44,436 bases of DNA from Zoogloea sp044344315 (GCF_044344315.1 NZ_JBIJDC010000029.1:1-44436); one strand, 5' to 3'. Positions 15,549 to 24,038 are shown, counted from the first letter of the stretch. Notes: generated by a model from the sequence alone, not told the origin. Translations and numbers: made by a program.

Positions 15549-16256
15549 TCAGGGCAGGCGGCCGGCGCCGATTAGGCGGTGGGCGATGAGGTTGGGGGAG
15601 ATCCAGCTGACCCGGTCGTCGAAGGCACCTCCCGGCGCGCCGGGGTTTTCGGACAGGCTACGGCTGACGAACAGGCGGCCGCTGGTGTCGGTATTGCGGG
15701 CTTCGTCGCTGCCCGTCAGCGGTGCAGGTAACAGGCTGCCGTCAGCGGCGACCGCGCCGAGGCCGTTGGGGCCGTGGGACAGGATGACCACCGGGGTCAG
15801 GCCGCCGGCGGTGGTGAGTTTGAGCTCGGCACCGTCCAGGTTACGGGTGACCATCTCGATGGTGCCGTCGTCCACGTTGACGATGTTGCGGGTATAGGCG
15901 GGGGTGATGGCGTAGCGCAGGCGGTGGGCCCATCCATCCATACCGTGAATACCAAGGGTGGCCCAGGGCAGCAGGCCCACATGTCGGGCACAGCTGCCGC
16001 CGCTGCGATCCTCGGCGCCGTCCTGCGGGCTCTTGGCGGGGCAGGGAAAGTGGCCCTTGCGCAGGGCATAGCCGAGCAGGGTGTCGCGGGCCTCGTCGAG
16101 GGCATCGTCGGTGGCCCGTTCGGCCCGGCGGGCAAGGTGGCTGGACAGACCGGCGCCGAGGCTGCCGGCAAGCAGGCTCAGGATGAGGAGCACCACGGCC
16201 ATTTCGACGAGGGTGAAGCCGGGGCTGGCATGGCGGTTCAAACGCGGGTTCGGCAT
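15549..16256 (-). CDS. Prepilin-like protein with GFTLVE cleavage motif
   Basis: 235 residues. The type IV prepilin signal is clear: a short basic leader, then G|FTLVEMAVVLLILSLL with Glu5 present. The mature part has LLGYALRKGHFPCP, a Cys-containing segment (GGSCARHVGLLPWATLG) and WAHRLRYAI. It would be cleaved by prepilin peptidase and act as a minor pilin or pseudopilin. It forms a cassette with the next two genes: 14 bases separate it from the upstream 398-residue gene, with which it shares the LLG..PCP..DG..C..LP..TL layout. Confidence 0.75.
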   Translation of the reverse strand: MPNPRLNRHASPGFTLVEMAVVLLILSLLAGSLGAGLSSHLARRAERATDDALDEARDTLLGYALRKGHFPCPAKSPQDGAEDRSGGSCARHVGLLPWATLGIHGMDGWAHRLRYAITPAYTRNIVNVDDGTIEMVTRNLDGAELKLTTAGGLTPVVILSHGPNGLGAVAADGSLLPAPLTGSDEARNTDTSGRLFVSRSLSENPGAPGGAFDDRVSWISPNLIAHRLIGAGRLP

Positions 16257-16270
16257 GGCTCTGGGCGGGT

Positions 16271-17467
16271 TCAGGGGAGGCAGAGGGCCACATCACCAGC
16301 GGCAGGCTGGTGGCGGGTGGCGAAGGGGAGTTGGATCTGCGCCGGCAGGGCAGTGAGCTGGCCTGCGCTCAGCGCGGCCAGGGTGCTGTCCTCCAGGTAC
16401 GCGTCGATGCCCTGTTGTTCCTGAGGGCCGAGCCGGCGCTGGCTGCCCTGGCGTTCGCCTGCGAAGATGAGGGCGCCCCGGCAGGCCTGGCCGATACCGG
16501 CCAGGCAGGCGGTGCCGCTCGTGCAGCGGGCGTAGCGCATCATCCCGGCCCAGTTGGCAGCCGGGTCGCGGAGATCGGGGTTGCGGCAGGGGCCCTGCAG
16601 CTTGTCGAGGGCGGGCAGCCGGCCCAGCTGCACCGGGCCATGAGCCTGGCCGCCGACCGGGCTGGGCAGCTTGCTTGTGAGCACGCAGTCGGCCAGGGCC
16701 TGGAAGACTCTCTGCAGGTGGGGACCGTAGCTGGCACGGCTCTTCAACTGGCGATAGATGTCGCTGGTGTCGATGGCCGCCAAGCGGTCATTGCTGTCGG
16801 GGCGGAGGGTGGGAACGTCGATGGGCCCGGCGCCCGTGGTGGCGCCGACGCTCTCGAGATAGGCCTCGACGAGGCGGGCTTCCGGGTCGCCACCACAACG
16901 CCCGGGGCCGGGGCTGCGGTGCTGGCCGGTAAGGGGGCGGCCGGGGGCGATGACCAGGGCCGCCGCCAGGCCGGCCTGGTCGCCGGGCAGGGCGATTACC
17001 CGGGCATCGCTGTCCAGCAGGCGGAAGCTGCCGGTGCTGTCCCAGTTGACGGCGTCAGCCTTGGGGTTGTTCTTGAAGGCTCCGGAGACCGCATACCACA
17101 GGCATTCTCCGCTGCCGTCGCGCAGATCGGGCAGGTTGAGGGTGAGGTAGGGCAGCCGGCCTACGCTCAGCTGCCCCTGGCCGCCGCAGGTTTCCGATGA
17201 GCCGTCGCCGTCCAGATCGGGGCAGGGCAGGTAGCCGAAGTCGGCGTTGGGGTGTTCCTTGTTGCGGTAGTTGGCGGCGAAGCCGAGAAGGGCTTCCCGG
17301 GCGACCTGCAGGGCGTGGTCAGTGCGTCGATCGGCGGCCAGTTGGCGGGCGGCCCGGTCGGCGGGGCTGTCCTGGCCGGAGAGCAGCCAGCCGAGCCCGC
17401 CCAGGGACAGCAGCAGCACGAAGGCGGGCAGGATCATGCCCTGCTGGCGGCGCTGGCAGGAATTCAC
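16271..17467 (-). CDS. Large pseudopilin-related exported protein
   Basis: 398 residues. The start (RRQQGMILPAFVLLLSLGGLGWLLS) is a prepilin-like signal, but position +5 after Gly is Ala, not Glu. That recalls GspK/PilX-type minor pilins, which also lack or vary Glu5. The mature domain repeats the pattern of the neighbouring pseudopilin (LLGFAANY...GYLPCPDLDGDG...C...LPYLTLN), so the two are probably paralogues. Several Cys residues (for example ETCGG, GRCGG, CLAG, CRGA) suggest disulfides in the periplasm. It overlaps the upstream small gene by 4 bases (ATGA). The exact role is unknown. Confidence 0.68.
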   Translation of the reverse strand: MNSCQRRQQGMILPAFVLLLSLGGLGWLLSGQDSPADRAARQLAADRRTDHALQVAREALLGFAANYRNKEHPNADFGYLPCPDLDGDGSSETCGGQGQLSVGRLPYLTLNLPDLRDGSGECLWYAVSGAFKNNPKADAVNWDSTGSFRLLDSDARVIALPGDQAGLAAALVIAPGRPLTGQHRSPGPGRCGGDPEARLVEAYLESVGATTGAGPIDVPTLRPDSNDRLAAIDTSDIYRQLKSRASYGPHLQRVFQALADCVLTSKLPSPVGGQAHGPVQLGRLPALDKLQGPCRNPDLRDPAANWAGMMRYARCTSGTACLAGIGQACRGALIFAGERQGSQRRLGPQEQQGIDAYLEDSTLAALSAGQLTALPAQIQLPFATRHQPAAGDVALCLP

Positions 17468-17799
17468 GGTGCGTCGGGAGGGGGGACGCCCACCCGCAGG
17501 CGGTGCTGGCGTCCGTCGGCTGTGCTCACCTGGGCGCTGGCGTCCCGGATGCGGACCTGTCCAGGCCGGACGACGGTGGCCTGGCCGTCAAGGAACAGCG
17601 TGGGTGCGCCATCGCTGCGGGTGATGATGCCGTCCAGCCGCGGTGGGGGTGCCGGCGGACGGGGGGCGGCCTGTTGCCGGTCAAGGTGGTGACGTTCGGC
17701 CGGGCTGAAGAAGAGCCGCCCGAGGGGGGCGGCCTGCAGCGAGGTGACGGGGAGAAGGGCGAGCAGCGCCAGTCCCGCTCGTATCGATGTGTATGTCAT
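17464..17799 (-). CDS. Small exported protein with GRLFFSPAER motif
   Basis: 111 residues: signal peptide (LALLALLPVTSLQA, cleavage before APLGR), then GRLFFSPAERHHLDRQ, a Pro-rich linker and a small beta-rich end (LDGIITRSDGAPTLFLDGQ). The motif is one I associate with small periplasmic proteins encoded next to pilin-like genes, which fits this place. It is the first gene of the cassette, and its stop overlaps the next start by 4 bases. The molecular function is unknown; a chaperone or assembly role for the pseudopilins is a guess. Confidence 0.62.
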   Translation of the reverse strand: MTYTSIRAGLALLALLPVTSLQAAPLGRLFFSPAERHHLDRQQAAPRPPAPPPRLDGIITRSDGAPTLFLDGQATVVRPGQVRIRDASAQVSTADGRQHRLRVGVPPPDAP

Positions 17800-17844
17800 T
17801 TCGATACGAATTTAGCATAAACCGGCCGCCTGGGCCGGGTGCGT

Positions 17845-19617
17845 TCAGGCGGCGGCGATGACCCGGTTCTTGCCGGAGCGCTTGGCGATGTACATGGCCT
17901 TGTCGGCCCGGTCGATGGCGTCTTCCGGGGTTTCACTGTCACGCAGTTCGGCCACGCCAGCGCTGAAGGTGATCAGAAGCTTTTGCTCGCGGGCCAGGAA
18001 GAAGCGTTTGGTGAGTGCGCGCTGGAGCCGCACCAGGGTGGCCACGGCGCTGTCGAGGCTGGTGTCGGGCAGCAGGATGACGAACTCTTCGCCGCCGTAG
18101 CGAGCCACCGAATCCTGGGGACGCACATTGTCGCGGACGACTTCGACCAGGTGCTGGAGCGCTTCGTCGCCGGTCTGGTGGCCGTGGTTGTCGTTGATCT
18201 GCTTGAAGTTGTCCACGTCGAGCAGGCCCAGGCACAGGCCGGTTCCCCGGCGCCGGGCCAGGGCCGTTTCGCGGGACAGGGCGTCGTCCAGCCCCTTGCG
18301 GTTGAGGACGCCGGTGAGGGGGTCGTGGCGGATCAGCTCGCTGGTCTGCTCGAGTTCGGACTGGAGCCTGCTGATTTCGCTGTTGGCGTCATGGACCCGT
18401 TCCTGCAGTTCGTGGAGCTGCTCGCGGGAGCGTCGGGTGGATTCCTGCACCGTGCGGGTTTCACGCATGACCTCGGCAATCACGTCGGTCAGTTCGGTGA
18501 TGTCGGCTGCACCAACGATGCGCTCGGCACATTTCTCGATCTTGTCGTGGTATTCGCCGGTGGATTCGGAGAAATCACCCAGGCGGTCCACGAAGCGGGC
18601 CAGCATTTCCTTCAGGCGGGCCTGGGCGTCACTGAGTTCGGACTTGATCGCGCCCTGGCGGCTGATCACGTCGCGCAGCCGGTTTTCGAGCTCGCCGAGG
18701 ATGCGCACATCCAGAGGGTGGTCGAACATTTCACCCATCAGGACAATCTGGCCATGCAGCCAGCGGTCGTCTACGACGAGTTCGCTGATGTTGTCGAGGA
18801 TCAGGTGGAGGATCCGCTGCAGGGCCTCGCGCAGGGCGTGCTGGTCTTCGGCGGCCCAGTCGAGGCTGGCGCGTAGGCGGTCGAGGCGCTCGCGCAGGGG
18901 CGCCGGCATGGGGCTGGAGCGGATTGCATCGGCGAGGGCTTCGGCTTCGCCGGCGAGTTCAGGATCACTGACACGAATCTGGGTGGCGAGGCTGGCCAGC
19001 AGCGTGGCCAGCATGTCGGCAAAGGCCCTGTCGGTGCTTGAACCCTCCTGCTTGACAGAGGCTACGCCCGCCTCGGTGGTCTCGGCCGGTGCCGGGACGG
19101 ATGCCGCCGATGTGGCCGGTGCGTTGCCGGGTAGCTCGTCCTCCCCGTTGCGGGACCAGGCGCGGAGCAGGCCCTGCAGGCGCTCGTGGAGCTTCTCCGG
19201 GTTGTTGCCGGAGGCGCTGAGGACGCGGTCGAGCATGTCGCGCTTGCGGGCCTGGGTCAGTCCGGCCTGGCGTCTGTCCCATTCGGCGATCAGGTCGCGC
19301 AGCAGGATTCCCCAGTTGAGATCGAGCTGTTCGCTTCGGGCGAAGCCCTCGCTGAGTACGTTGCGCAGGGCACTCCAGTCAGACTGGGCAACCGCGCTTT
19401 CGAAGTCGCGGACAAGGCGCAGGGATTCGTGGTTGTTGCGGGGCAGGGCCGCTGCAATCAGCTTGAGCGCGCGTTCGGGAAAGACGTCTTCGGCCACCGA
19501 ACCGGCGATCTCGTGGTAGAGCGCACGGTAGTTGTCCGGGGTCGGGGCGATCCGCCGCAGCGCGAGCTGGCGCAGGGTTTCACGTGCGACTTCCGAGGGT
19601 TGGCTGGTGTCGGTCAT
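17845..19617 (-). CDS. Diguanylate cyclase (GGDEF) with long N-terminal helical region
   Basis: 590 residues from MTDTSQPSEV; the longer frame adds a basic 12-residue extension. Residues 1-~400 are helical, without a membrane segment or a sensor domain I can name, and include a coiled coil just before the catalytic domain (RRSREQLHELQERVHDANSEI). The GGDEF domain (about 430-590) has GGEEF at 508-512, an intact active site, and an inhibitory I-site RxxD (Arg499, Asp502) five residues before it. It should make c-di-GMP in the cytosol and be feedback-inhibited. It is transcribed alone, in the direction of the pseudopilin cassette. Confidence 0.88.
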   Translation of the reverse strand: MTDTSQPSEVARETLRQLALRRIAPTPDNYRALYHEIAGSVAEDVFPERALKLIAAALPRNNHESLRLVRDFESAVAQSDWSALRNVLSEGFARSEQLDLNWGILLRDLIAEWDRRQAGLTQARKRDMLDRVLSASGNNPEKLHERLQGLLRAWSRNGEDELPGNAPATSAASVPAPAETTEAGVASVKQEGSSTDRAFADMLATLLASLATQIRVSDPELAGEAEALADAIRSSPMPAPLRERLDRLRASLDWAAEDQHALREALQRILHLILDNISELVVDDRWLHGQIVLMGEMFDHPLDVRILGELENRLRDVISRQGAIKSELSDAQARLKEMLARFVDRLGDFSESTGEYHDKIEKCAERIVGAADITELTDVIAEVMRETRTVQESTRRSREQLHELQERVHDANSEISRLQSELEQTSELIRHDPLTGVLNRKGLDDALSRETALARRRGTGLCLGLLDVDNFKQINDNHGHQTGDEALQHLVEVVRDNVRPQDSVARYGGEEFVILLPDTSLDSAVATLVRLQRALTKRFFLAREQKLLITFSAGVAELRDSETPEDAIDRADKAMYIAKRSGKNRVIAAA

Positions 19618-19767
19618 TTTGGGTCGGCGTGGGGCTGGGAAGCGTTGAATCATCCGGCGTCCTGCGGTGAAGCGATGCCGTGCAGGCTCTAAAGCGTTTC
19701 TTGGGAAAATCCTTTTGGATATCGGCGATTTGGCCCCTGGCTTGAGCCCCGCGGCCGGAGAAAGCCG

Positions 19768-19791
19768 AAAAAAAATGCGCTGGCGCGCATT
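19768..19791 (-). terminator. Rho-independent terminator after the LuxR-type regulator gene
   Basis: On the minus strand AATGCGC, loop GCCA and GCGCATT form a 7-bp stem directly followed by a T run. It lies 55 bases past the stop of the response regulator gene, in the 228-base gap before the diguanylate cyclase start. Shape and place fit a classical intrinsic terminator. Confidence 0.75.
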
Positions 19792-19845
19792 GAAGAAGGA
19801 GGTGGCCCCAACCGGGGGACGCCGCGTTGCGGCCGTTGGCCTGCC

Positions 19846-20487
19846 CTATTCGGCAAGTCCGTGCTTGAGGCCGTAGTGGGTGAGCTCGGCGTTGTTGCGC
19901 AGGTGCATCTTCTCCAGCAGCCGGGCACGATACACGCTCACCGTCTTGACGCTCAGGTTGAGGGCTTCGGCGATCTCGGTGGGGGTCTTGCCCGAGGCGA
20001 TCATGCACAGGGTCTGGTATTCCCGGTCGGAGAGTTTCTCGTGGGCCGGGCGCTCGGTGTCTTCACCGATGGCGTTGGCGAGTTCCTCGGCCAGGGACGG
20101 GCTGACGTACTTCTTGCCGCTGGCCACCTGGCGGATGGCGGTGACCAGAAGGTCCGGGGCGCTCTGCTTGGTGAGGTAGCCGGCGGCACCGGCCTTGAGG
20201 GCGCGGATGGCGTATTGCTCTTCCGGGTACATGCTGAGGATGAGTACCGGGAGCCGCGGGAACTCCTTCTTGATGAGTTTGAGCGCGTCAATGCCGTTGC
20301 GGTCGGGCATGGAGACGTCCATCAGGACCACGTCCCATTCACCGGCGCGCACCATCTGCACCGCCTGGACGCCGTTCTCGGCCTCGCCGGCGACGGTGAG
20401 ATCGGGCGTGTCGGAGAGGATCTGGCGCAGGCCCTGCCGAACGATGGCGTGGTCGTCGGCGATCAGGACTCGGATGGGCTTGCTCAT
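19846..20487 (-). CDS. NarL/FixJ-type response regulator
   Basis: 213 residues. The receiver domain (about 5-120) has acidic D11 and D12 and the phosphoacceptor Asp57 in VVLMDVSMPD; the conserved Lys is in GYLTKQSA. The C-terminal LuxR-type helix-turn-helix (about 145-205) reads LSDREYQTLCMIASGKT and LSVKTVSVYRARLLEKM. It overlaps the end of the kinase gene by 4 bases, so the two form a two-component pair. Target genes are unknown. A good terminator follows. Confidence 0.88.
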   Translation of the reverse strand: MSKPIRVLIADDHAIVRQGLRQILSDTPDLTVAGEAENGVQAVQMVRAGEWDVVLMDVSMPDRNGIDALKLIKKEFPRLPVLILSMYPEEQYAIRALKAGAAGYLTKQSAPDLLVTAIRQVASGKKYVSPSLAEELANAIGEDTERPAHEKLSDREYQTLCMIASGKTPTEIAEALNLSVKTVSVYRARLLEKMHLRNNAELTHYGLKHGLAE

Positions 20488-22046
20488 CGTTGGGCACTCC
20501 TGTTGTTGTTCTGGGGCTCTTCGGTCTGGCCTGGCAGAAGCGGAGCCCGCAGCACGAGGCGGGTGCCGTGGGGCGCGACGGGGCTCAGGTCGAGACGCCC
20601 GCCGAGGCTGCTCATGCGTTCGCGGATTCCCCGCAGGCCAAAGGAGCGGGGTTTCTGCAGGTCGGCGGCAGCCAGGCCGCAGCCGTTGTCGGCAATCTCG
20701 AGGACCACTTCGTCACCCTCCTGCATCAACCGAACATTCACCTCGCTACCCCGTGCGTGCTTGCTGACGTTGGTCAGCGCTTCCTGGAAAATGCGGAACA
20801 GGGCCAAGGCTGTATCGTAGTCCGGGTCCAGGTCGTGGTCGGTGCAAAGAATGTTACAAGTGATGCCGGTGCGCTGGGCGAAGTCTTCCCCCTGGCTTTC
20901 AATGGCCGCGGCGAGACCGAAATCCTTGAGGATGCCGGGGCGCAGCTCGCGGGTCACGCGGCCGACAGTGGCGATGGCGTCATCCACCATGCGCCCGACG
21001 TTGCGGGCCCGTTCCCTGGCCTGGGCGAGCTGAGTGTCGAGCTTGGACTCCAGCAGGGACATCTCGAACTTCATGGCCACCAGGGTGCCGCCGAGCACGT
21101 CGTGAACGTCACGGGCGATGCGTTCGCGCTCTTCCTCCTTGATGCGCTGCAGGTGGTTGGAGAGGGCGGCCAGCTGGCTGCGGGATTCGCGCAGGTCGGC
21201 TTCCACGTGCTTGCTGTGGGTGATGTTCCACATGACCCCTTCCCACACCACCTTGCCGCATTCGGACAGGCGTGGTGAGCTGCGCAGGTTGATCCACTTC
21301 TGTTCCCCCGTGGGCAACTGGATGCGCCCCTCCCAGTTGAGGGTGGACAGGTTGTCGGCCGAGCTGGCGGCGGCGTCGATGAAGCCAGGCAGGTCTTCGT
21401 CCAGCAGCCAGGTCATCCAGCCGGCCGATCCGCCGATGAGCTCCTCGGCCGGCGCGCCGAAGAGCATGGCCGCTGCCTCGCTGAGGTATTGGAAGCCGAG
21501 GGTGCCCTCAGGGGTGTAGCCCATCTGGAAGACCACCCCGGGGATGTTGTCGGTGAGGGCGCGCAGGCGTGCCTCGCTCTGGCGCAGGGTGTGCTCCGCC
21601 TGGCGTTTCTCGCGGCGGTTGCACACTTCGCGCAGTTCCCGCTCAACGGCAGGGATCAGGCGCTCGAGCTTGTTCTTGCTCAGGTAGTCGTGGGCGCCAG
21701 CGCGCATGGCGGCGATCGCCTCGTCTTCCTGCATCACCCCCGAGACAATGATGAAGGGCAGGTCGAGGGCCAGTTCGCGGGTCAGGCGCAGGGCGCCCTG
21801 GGCACTGAAGCCGGGCAGGTTGTGGTCACACAGGATCAGGTCCCAGCGCTCCCGCTCCATCGCCTCGCGCATTTCGTTGGATGACGCCACGCGACGGAAG
21901 GTGGGCGCGTAGCCGGCGTTGCGGAAGTGATGCAGGAGCAGCAGGACGTCGTTCTCCGAGTCCTCGATGAAGAGCAGGCGAATCGGCGGTTTGGTGGGGC
22001 TTTCCGGATCCTCCTGGGGGGCGTCCGGCTTGATGGCAGGAGACAT
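20484..22046 (-). CDS. NarX-type histidine kinase with N-terminal receiver and PAS domains
   Basis: 520 residues without membrane segments. A receiver domain comes first (RLLFIEDSENDV, phosphoacceptor Asp74 in LILCDHNLPG). A PAS domain follows (about 165-290, including EGVMWNITHSK). The HisKA_3 helix has phosphoacceptor His315 in IARDVHDVLGG, and the HATPase domain has NVSKHARGSEV (N box) and DNGCGL (G1). A receiver placed before a NarX-type kinase is a less common order and allows another kinase to feed in. The stop overlaps the response regulator start, so it should phosphorylate that protein in the cytosol. The signal is unknown. Confidence 0.86.
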   Translation of the reverse strand: MSPAIKPDAPQEDPESPTKPPIRLLFIEDSENDVLLLLHHFRNAGYAPTFRRVASSNEMREAMERERWDLILCDHNLPGFSAQGALRLTRELALDLPFIIVSGVMQEDEAIAAMRAGAHDYLSKNKLERLIPAVERELREVCNRREKRQAEHTLRQSEARLRALTDNIPGVVFQMGYTPEGTLGFQYLSEAAAMLFGAPAEELIGGSAGWMTWLLDEDLPGFIDAAASSADNLSTLNWEGRIQLPTGEQKWINLRSSPRLSECGKVVWEGVMWNITHSKHVEADLRESRSQLAALSNHLQRIKEEERERIARDVHDVLGGTLVAMKFEMSLLESKLDTQLAQARERARNVGRMVDDAIATVGRVTRELRPGILKDFGLAAAIESQGEDFAQRTGITCNILCTDHDLDPDYDTALALFRIFQEALTNVSKHARGSEVNVRLMQEGDEVVLEIADNGCGLAAADLQKPRSFGLRGIRERMSSLGGRLDLSPVAPHGTRLVLRAPLLPGQTEEPQNNNRSAQR

Positions 22047-22083
22047 GCGTGTTCGGAAGGCTGCGTGATTGGGTCGGTTTGTT

Positions 22084-22089
22084 TATAAT
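22084..22089 (+). promoter_or_regulatory. Perfect -10 box upstream of tRNA-Thr
   Basis: TATAAT at 22084-22089 is followed by a GC-rich stretch (CCGGCCCTCGC), as in many stable-RNA promoters. No convincing -35 hexamer is seen at 16-18 bases. If used, the transcript would carry about 95 bases before the tRNA. Confidence 0.45.
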
Positions 22090-22140
22090 CCGGCCCTCGC
22101 TCGGGCCTGCGCCTTCTTCAAGGATAGTGCAGTGAAGCCT

Positions 22141-22169
22141 TTTCCGTCCATGCACCTGCATCACGGAAA
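22141..22169 (+). other. Hairpin in the leader before tRNA-Thr
   Basis: TTTCCGT (22141-22147) pairs with ACGGAAA (22163-22169), and inside it ATGC (22150-22153) pairs with GCAT (22158-22161). This leaves a 4-base loop. It ends 22 bases before the tRNA and could guide 5' processing. The pairing is seen directly; the role is inferred. Confidence 0.45.
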
Positions 22170-22191
22170 GCGCTTCAGGCGCCCCGGCAAG

Positions 22192-22265
22192 GCCCCCTTA
22201 GTTAAGTGGTATAACAGTTGACTTGTAATCATCAGTTGGCGGTTCGATTCCGTCAGGGGGCACCA
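22192..22265 (+). tRNA. tRNA-Thr (anticodon TGT)
   Basis: All four arms fold. The acceptor GCCCCCT (22192-22198) pairs with AGGGGGC (22255-22261), followed by A and an encoded CCA (22263-22265). The D stem is GTTA/TAAC with a 7-base loop. The anticodon loop CTTGTAA has TGT at 22224-22226. The T arm is GGCGG-TTCGATT-CCGTC. The anticodon stem GTTGA/TCATC contains one T-T mismatch (22218 and 22232), which is unusual. TGT reads ACA and, by wobble, ACG. Confidence 0.93.
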
Positions 22266-22274
22266 GAATGATCA

Positions 22275-22310
22275 GCACATGGGCTGACCCGCACGGGTTG
22301 GCCCATGTGC
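22275..22310 (+). terminator. Long hairpin after tRNA-Thr
   Basis: GCACATGGGC (22275-22284) pairs perfectly with GCCCATGTGC (22301-22310). Inside, ACCCG (22287-22291) pairs with CGGGT (22294-22298). The stem is thus 15 bp with a small internal mismatch and a 2-base loop. Only TTTC follows, so it may stop transcription weakly or protect the 3' end. Confidence 0.6.
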
Positions 22311-22345
22311 TTTCAGGAGCCTGAAACCGGCGCCGAAAAAATAGC

Positions 22346-22374
22346 TTGGCGTTTCTGCGAATTGCGCATAGTAT
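22346..22374 (+). promoter_or_regulatory. Sigma-70 promoter of the initiator tRNA gene
   Basis: TTGGCG (22346-22351), an exact 17-base spacer and TAGTAT (22369-22374) precede the tRNA 5' end by 14 bases. The discriminator TCGCCCCCTCC is very GC-rich, the mark of stringently controlled stable-RNA promoters. Confidence 0.65.
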
Positions 22375-22388
22375 TCGCCCCCTCCAGA

Positions 22389-22465
<77 letters not shown>

Positions 22466-22473
22466 GATTCAAC

Positions 22474-22509
22474 AAAAAGGCTCGATTGCTCCGGTGATCG
22501 GGCCTTTTT
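22474..22509 (+). terminator. Rho-independent terminator of the initiator tRNA gene
   Basis: AAAAAGGCTCGAT (22474-22486) pairs with ATCGGGCCTTTTT (22497-22509) with a single G-T wobble and a 10-base loop. The 3' arm ends in a T run. It begins 9 bases after the tRNA. Because of the A run on the other side it could work in both directions. Confidence 0.85.
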
Positions 22510-22688
22510 GCCATATCTGCTCACGCGGCCCCCGGATTGAGCCCTTTGACCGGACCTCATCCCGGTCGGTTGGTCGGGTCAAGGTGTGCTACCGCACGTA
22601 CACGACAGGTTTTAAGGTCTATGCTGTCCTCGAGGGAAGTTGACATGTCGACGACCGTCGCGTGCGCGTCCCGGACGGGGGGAGTGGG

Positions 22689-24023
22689 ATGTCCAGTGAG
22701 TTGCACGATACGCCGCGGCAGAACCGCATTCTTGCGGCGCTGCCCGCAGACGAGTATTCCCGCCTGGAAGACGACCTGGAGTGGGTTGCGCTTGCCGCAG
22801 GCCAGATCGTGCATCAATCCGGCGGTAATCAGCCTTATGTGTACTTTCCAACGTCTAGCATTCTTTCCCGAATTGCTACGGGGGCCGATGGGGCCTCTGC
22901 CGAGCTGGCGATGACCGGTTGCGACGGGCTGGTGGGCATTCCCCTGGTGCTCGGCGGAGAAACCAGCAATTACAAGGTGATCGTGCAGCGGTCGGGGCAG
23001 GCCTATCGCCTGCGTTCAGAAGTGGTGTGCTGGGAGCTGGACCAGGGGGGGAGTCTGCGACGCCTCTGCCTGTGCTACATCCAGGCAGTGATGACCCAGA
23101 TGGCCCAGAGTGTCCTGTGCTACCGGCACCATTCGGTCGATCAGCAATTGTGCCGGTGGCTGCTGCAGAGCCTTGACCAGATTCCCGGCACGGTGCTCGA
23201 CGTGACCCAGGAGATGATCTCCAGCTTCCTCGGTGTGCGCCGCGAAGGCGTGACCGAGGCGGCCGGAAAGCTGCAGGCCGCGGGGCTGATCCTGTATCGG
23301 CGAGGCCACATTACCGTAACTGATCGGCCGGGCCTGGAGGCTCGGGTGTGCGAATGCTACGCAGTGGTCAGGGCTGAATACGCGCGCCTGTTTGGCCTGG
23401 TGACGACGAGCCTGGCGAGGCAGCGCCCCCGGCCGAATCCGGCAACCCTGCGCCAGCGCGCCGAGGCGCGCCTCCGCCAGAGCCCCCCCGGGCTGGTAAG
23501 CGGGCAGTGGGATACCGCCCACTTGTTGCATGAGCTGCAGGTGCATCAGATCGAGCTGGAAATGCACAACGAGGAGTTGCGTCACGCCTACGATGAGGCC
23601 GATTCCCTGCGCGAGAAGTACGCTGATCTTTACGATTTTGCGCCGGTCGGCTATGTGACCCTGGATGCGGAGGGAAGCATCCTGCAGATCAACCTGGCGG
23701 GGGCGATCATGCTCGGCATCAAGCGCTCGCAGATGGGCAAGCTGCGCTTTGCCGCCTTCGTGAATCCTGACTGTCTGCCCAGGTTCAATGCCTTTGTGGG
23801 CGAGGTGCTTGGTGGCAGGAACCGCAGCAAGTGCGAGATCATACTGGCGCAGACGGCCCATCGGCCGGCGCTGCGTGCCCGGATTGAAGCCGTTGCCGAC
23901 GAGGCCGGGGGCGAGTGCCGCATGGTGGTGATGGAGGCCATCGACAAAAGATTGCCTCAGCTTGCAGCGCAGCCGCCGCAGGCGGGGCCGGACGTGCGGG
24001 GTGCGCAGGACGTTCTTCAGTAG
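22689..24023 (+). CDS. Crp/Fnr-like regulator fused to a C-terminal PAS domain
   Basis: 444 residues from the ATG at 22689, with GGGGGGAG just upstream. An N-terminal cyclic-nucleotide-binding-like beta roll covers about 10-125 (VYFPTSSILSRIATGADG). It is followed by the long dimer helix and a Crp-type HTH (VTQEMISSFLGVRREGVTEAAGKL, about 175-200). From residue 254 comes a linker (LRQRAEARL, then HELQVHQIELEMHNEELR) and a PAS domain (FAPVGYVTLDAEGSILQINLA). The phosphate-binding cassette of true cAMP receptors is not evident. A PAS domain after the HTH is an unusual order. The ligand is unknown. It converges on the kinase gene with a 15-base gap. Confidence 0.78.
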   Translation: MSSELHDTPRQNRILAALPADEYSRLEDDLEWVALAAGQIVHQSGGNQPYVYFPTSSILSRIATGADGASAELAMTGCDGLVGIPLVLGGETSNYKVIVQRSGQAYRLRSEVVCWELDQGGSLRRLCLCYIQAVMTQMAQSVLCYRHHSVDQQLCRWLLQSLDQIPGTVLDVTQEMISSFLGVRREGVTEAAGKLQAAGLILYRRGHITVTDRPGLEARVCECYAVVRAEYARLFGLVTTSLARQRPRPNPATLRQRAEARLRQSPPGLVSGQWDTAHLLHELQVHQIELEMHNEELRHAYDEADSLREKYADLYDFAPVGYVTLDAEGSILQINLAGAIMLGIKRSQMGKLRFAAFVNPDCLPRFNAFVGEVLGGRNRSKCEIILAQTAHRPALRARIEAVADEAGGECRMVVMEAIDKRLPQLAAQPPQAGPDVRGAQDVLQ

Positions 24024-24038
24024 GCGTGCAACCGGCGC

